A stretch of 27,500 nucleotides of DNA from Sphaeroforma sirkka. Lineage: Eukaryota; Opisthokonta; Ichthyosporea; Ichthyophonida. The stretch lies in the NCBI GenBank assembly GCA_001586965.3, contig LUCW03001833.1, positions 57,501 through 85,000 on the forward strand. The letters run 5' to 3'. Under the pieces are notes generated by a model that made no database searches, was not told where the DNA came from, and saw only the letters and a program-made list of their open reading frames with translations. How positions within the stretch are numbered: position 1 is the first letter of the stretch; each line of letters starts with the position of its first letter. Shown one piece after another: positions 24,391 through 27,500 of this stretch. Position numbers and translations under genes: made by a program.

Positions 24391-25799
24391 TAGCAGTTAA
24401 TATTGACTAAAATTTGCACTGCAAGACGCTTAGTCGCTGGCTTGAATGTATATTAGAATATACGATGTTTATCAAGTTATATTAACATTGGCATCTCTCT
24501 GATCTCTCCTGCTAAAAAAAAAAATGGCTGGTCAGGTAGTCACGAGATGTCATGACACATAAATATCGAACATACCCGATTATTGTTATGACGGAACTAG
24601 TAGTAGAGTAAAACTGAAGTTGCTCAAGATTTTTCTGTTCAGAGTAAAATTGTATCCTGGATATCACTACCAACGAAGCTCTGTTCTTAATGCCTTTTAA
24701 CGACGCGCGGTATCACTTTCTAAAGTCTAAACTCTGCTTCAAAGCAGTAGCGGCGCAACACTATAGCCTAGATGATTTTTTTTTTCCAAGTTAAATTCCA
24801 TCTATCATGATCTGTAGTCAGTGTAGTAGCTTCTTGACTTTGGAGTTTAAAAAAATAAGACAATAGTAATGGGGGGGGGGGGCTAGACTCGCTCTCTCTC
24901 TCTCTCTCTCTCTAAATAAAGAGAGTGTGTCTCTCTATGTAGAAATATCCCACAGTACTGTAAGTGTAAAGCAAATGCTCTTTATGTAATATATACTCCT
25001 TCTCATTCTTATCTTTCCCATCAGACAAATGAGTAGAGTATTCTCCCAGCAACCGTGAATTACTGGGTAAAGTATTCGATTGGACAGATACATCCCTTAC
25101 AATATTTCATTTGTTAGTAAAAATAGAATGATAAAATAAACATATGTGCATTGTGCATTGTGCATTGTGCAGTGTGCAACAGTTGTATTGTCTAAAATTT
25201 AGAAGGCTATTTGTTTTAACAAAAATAAAAGAACAAAAAGTATTTATTTGTGTGCAACAGTGGTGACTGGAGAGTGCCGAGAGCTACCATGTCATTATTA
25301 TGTAACGATCTGTACGTTTTCTTATTGCATTTTGGGAAAGCACATGATTCTTTTTTTCTTAATTAAGAATCTGAACCCAATTCCTATTAATCCTTTACCC
25401 AAAATCGGCAGAATCCAAAACTAACCCCATTTTTTTCGCTACGTGATTATAAATTAAGAATAAGATACTAATCGTGTCAAAGCGGTGGTACTTAATAATA
25501 AATTCCTAATGCGTACTTCCTATTTTTCTTAATTAAGCCAATTTTTTTGTTTCAAGATAATTTCTTAATAATGAACGACATATTAAGTGAGATAACATTC
25601 ATATTTCTTAAAAAATATTATTTGGCGCTTGTGTACACGACTACACATGTGATGAAGATCTTACCACTACGAATAAATAATTAAATACATACTAAAATAC
25701 AACTTTAACAGACCACAACTTCAAAGCTGTGCTCAGTATAAATCATCAATAACTATTCACAACGAACAAGTAGGACAAGACTATAGCATGGCCAGTGAA
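24391..25799. other. AT-rich intergenic DNA with simple repeats
   Basis: No gene seen. It holds a 12-base G run (24871-24882), (CT)n at 24891-24913, five 7-bp TGTGCAT-type units (25145-25179), and the palindrome TTCTTAATTAAGAA at 25356-25369. A related TTTTTCTTAATTAAG lies near 25525. No obvious promoter element for the protease gene could be assigned. Confidence 0.5.
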
Positions 25800-25805
25800 C
25801 GAAAT

Positions 25806-26009
25806 GTGCAAACACCTGGCATTCTATTATCGTGATTTATAACCGTGAACATGAAACAGTGATTAAAGTGAACATGTGTGGAATTGCGATCTTAAAATAG
25901 TGCAAACATCTGTCATTCTAATAACATTATATCTTTTGCTTATGTTTTTTTATTCGTGATTTATAAACTGTGAACATGAACCAGTGATAGAAGTGAACAT
26001 GTGTGAATT
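25806..26009. repeat. imperfect direct duplication
   Basis: Copy 1 (25806-25885) recurs as 25900-25920 plus 25952-26009, interrupted by about 31 T-rich bases. Shared words include GTGCAAACA, CGTGATTTATAA, GTGAACATGAA and AAGTGAACATGTGTG. Confidence 0.7.
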
Positions 26010-26499
26010 CAGGATTGTGATGATGGATTGATGGCAGGTAAATATAACATGATACAATTTTTTTTTTTTAGAATATAGTAGTAAGTATCGACCAAATAAA
26101 TAATTGGTAGATCATAGTGCTACCTTTTTCCAAAAGGTTGATCGTTGGAATCACACCTTTTCACGAATATAGACATGATGTGATCAGCTATGTATACATA
26201 ACTTGCAACAATGTTGGAACTATTTATATCGGACCTTTATGTACGATTTGGACCCAATTTGACATATGTAAATCAATTTAGAACGATTTCAACCAAAAGA
26301 CGGGGTTAGGGTCCATAAAGCATTATAGCACACTTTTGTCAGGACAGAAAGATATCTTGAATCGTCACTTTCACTCCTTTGAAATAGCTATTGATGAGCA
26401 CACATACTATATACATATAGTACGGCATACACACGAACTTAGGGGATGAATAATAGGCTTATAATCCTGCTGTAGCATATTTCAGATAAAGTGTAGTTG

Positions 26500-26552
26500 C
26501 AACCTTTTGTCAAAAGGTTGATCATAGTACTACCTTTTCAGTAAAAGGGTAG
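26500..26552. repeat. pair of CCTTTT/AAAAGG inverted repeats
   Basis: CAACCTTTTG-t-CAAAAGGTTG is perfect at 26500-26520. It is followed by CTACCTTTT-cagt-AAAAGGGTAG at 26530-26552. A related string, TAGATCATAGTGCTACC...CAAAAGGTTGATC, lies at about 26106-26143. Confidence 0.7.

Positions 26553-26556
<4 letters not shown>

Positions 26557-26601
<45 letters not shown>
26557..26601. repeat. (TA)n microsatellite
   Basis: About 22 TA units, ending 40 bases before the 26642-26697 hairpin. Confidence 0.9.
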
Positions 26602-26604
<3 letters not shown>

Positions 26605-26641
26605 CTCCATAGTGGCCATTGCCATTGTTCTATAAATGCGG

Positions 26642-26697
26642 TACGACATTGTATTTGAACCGGTAGGGATTCCAATCGGTTCAAATACGATGTCGTA
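26642..26697. other. 56-nt hairpin with a 23-bp fully paired stem
   Basis: Arm 26642-26664 (TACGACATTGTATTTGAACC and three more bases) pairs with 26675-26697 across a 10-nt loop (26665-26674). As RNA all 23 positions pair, two of them as G-U. Further weak pairing extends outward by three bases. The size resembles a microRNA precursor or the core of a tiny inverted-repeat element. No expression evidence can be seen. Confidence 0.6.
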
Positions 26698-27500
26698 TTG
26701 AAACTATAAAATAAGTACCGGTTCTTAAAATTTCTTCAGATATCGGTATACATGATTATTAATAATTCTTAAAAAATTTAAAAAGATATCATACACGATT
26801 CTTAATAAGTCTATAACCTGCCTTAATCCTTCTTTTTCTTAATTAAGAAATAGAATATTTCTTAATGGCCCAAAATTGCGCTGCATACTTCATAATTCCC
26901 AATTCTCAATTTGCTCACCATGCATAAATCTTAAATTTTCAAATTCAGGAATGTGCCTTAATACGTATTTCTTACAAAAAATACGGCAATTATTTTACTT
27001 AATTTTTTTTCGTAATAATGACATGGTAGGTCAGCCCGAGTGCCGAGTGCCGAGTGCCGAGTGGGCAGTGGGCCCCCATATGTACACTCGTACAGTCATA
27101 AATAGTAAATACAAATTTCGTTCTGTGTTTTATTTTTGGCTTTTGCTCTGCGTTTTCATTTTTCAACTTTTCTCGGTCCCGCGGTCCGCGACCCCGTCAG
27201 GGGTCCAGGTCTCCTGGACGGTATGTAGGACCCAAACAAAAAGCTGCTCAAGAAGTTCAAGCCCGTCGGCGTAAAGAGGCTTAAATTTTTGGGGTTTGGT
27301 GCACAACAATAAAAATGTCCATGCGGCTCATTTGCGTGGCGTGACAGAAAAAACAACAGAGAAACCATCAATGTGCCATGAGGCTCTGAGGGTTGTTTAG
27401 AACTTGACAGACATCCAGCAAGATCTCTATTTATATCTACCCGAAACAAAAGAGGGGCATGAATGTGGCGCCTGGAGGGCACCAACATCTGAAATTCTAA
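26698..27500. other. intergenic DNA, AT-rich then GC-richer, no gene seen
   Basis: TTCTTAATTAAGAA recurs at 26836-26849. Four CCGAGTG units lie at 27036-27063. Composition becomes GC-richer from about 27030. Open frames at 26876-27274 (+) and 27156-27488 (-) have no recognisable protein features. Confidence 0.45.
27180..27219. repeat. three overlapping GC-rich hairpins
   Basis: CGCGG-t-CCGCG (27180-27190), GACCCC-gtca-GGGGTC (27190-27205) and GTCCAGG-tct-CCTGGAC (27203-27219). Neighbouring hairpins share one to three bases. The style matches the cluster at 15126-15209. Confidence 0.7.

Noticed and set aside
26675-26690. GGTTCAAATAC as a tRNA-type B box
   Set aside because: It is one arm of a perfect hairpin and no acceptor stem, D arm or A box surrounds it.
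27156-27488. 110-residue minus frame near the window end
   Set aside because: No recognisable family, overlaps GC-rich hairpins, and is cut close to the window edge.

Overview
The window is nuclear DNA of an intron-rich eukaryote. Genes are split by spliceosomal introns (GT-AG, often GTAAGT or GTATGT donors), intergenic DNA is AT-rich, and there are kilobase blocks of microsatellite. An IQGAP-type protein, a membrane-anchored gametolysin-type (M11) metzincin with EGF-like cysteines, and a multi-pass membrane protein together suggest a unicellular relative of animals and fungi. An ichthyosporean-like holozoan is my best guess, but this is inference and not proven by the sequence.

Layout. Positions 1-5988 (+) hold the last 12 exons of an IQGAP-related gene; the 5' part lies outside the window. 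Positions 7164-8148 and 8195-10282 (-) hold two neighbouring, related multi-pass membrane protein genes: the second can be spliced in phase into 364 residues, the first is partial or decayed. Possible further exons lie at 10284-11115 (-). Positions 11156-13526 and 15632-16204 are TA-dominated microsatellite blocks. They bracket a 2.1 kb unique island rich in short perfect hairpins. Positions 17077-24390 (-) hold a 14-exon gene for an 1115-residue type I membrane metalloprotease; every exon junction is in phase. Positions 24391-27500 are AT-rich intergenic DNA with small repeats, palindromes and one microRNA-precursor-like hairpin.

The most interesting signals are in the IQGAP gene. Three introns carry copies of the gene's own splice-site or exon sequence. 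Intron 1 has 66-bp repeats, each in register with the real acceptor. Intron 3 has about four degenerate copies of the exon 3/donor junction. Intron 10 has an inverted copy of exon 10, about 85% identical, whose differences fall mostly at third codon positions. The protease is also notable: its layout (furin-like sites, metzincin domain, EGF-like cysteines, membrane segment, proline-rich tail) parallels animal ADAM sheddases but is built on an M11 catalytic domain.

I recognised no viral or LTR element, tRNA, rRNA or CRISPR array.
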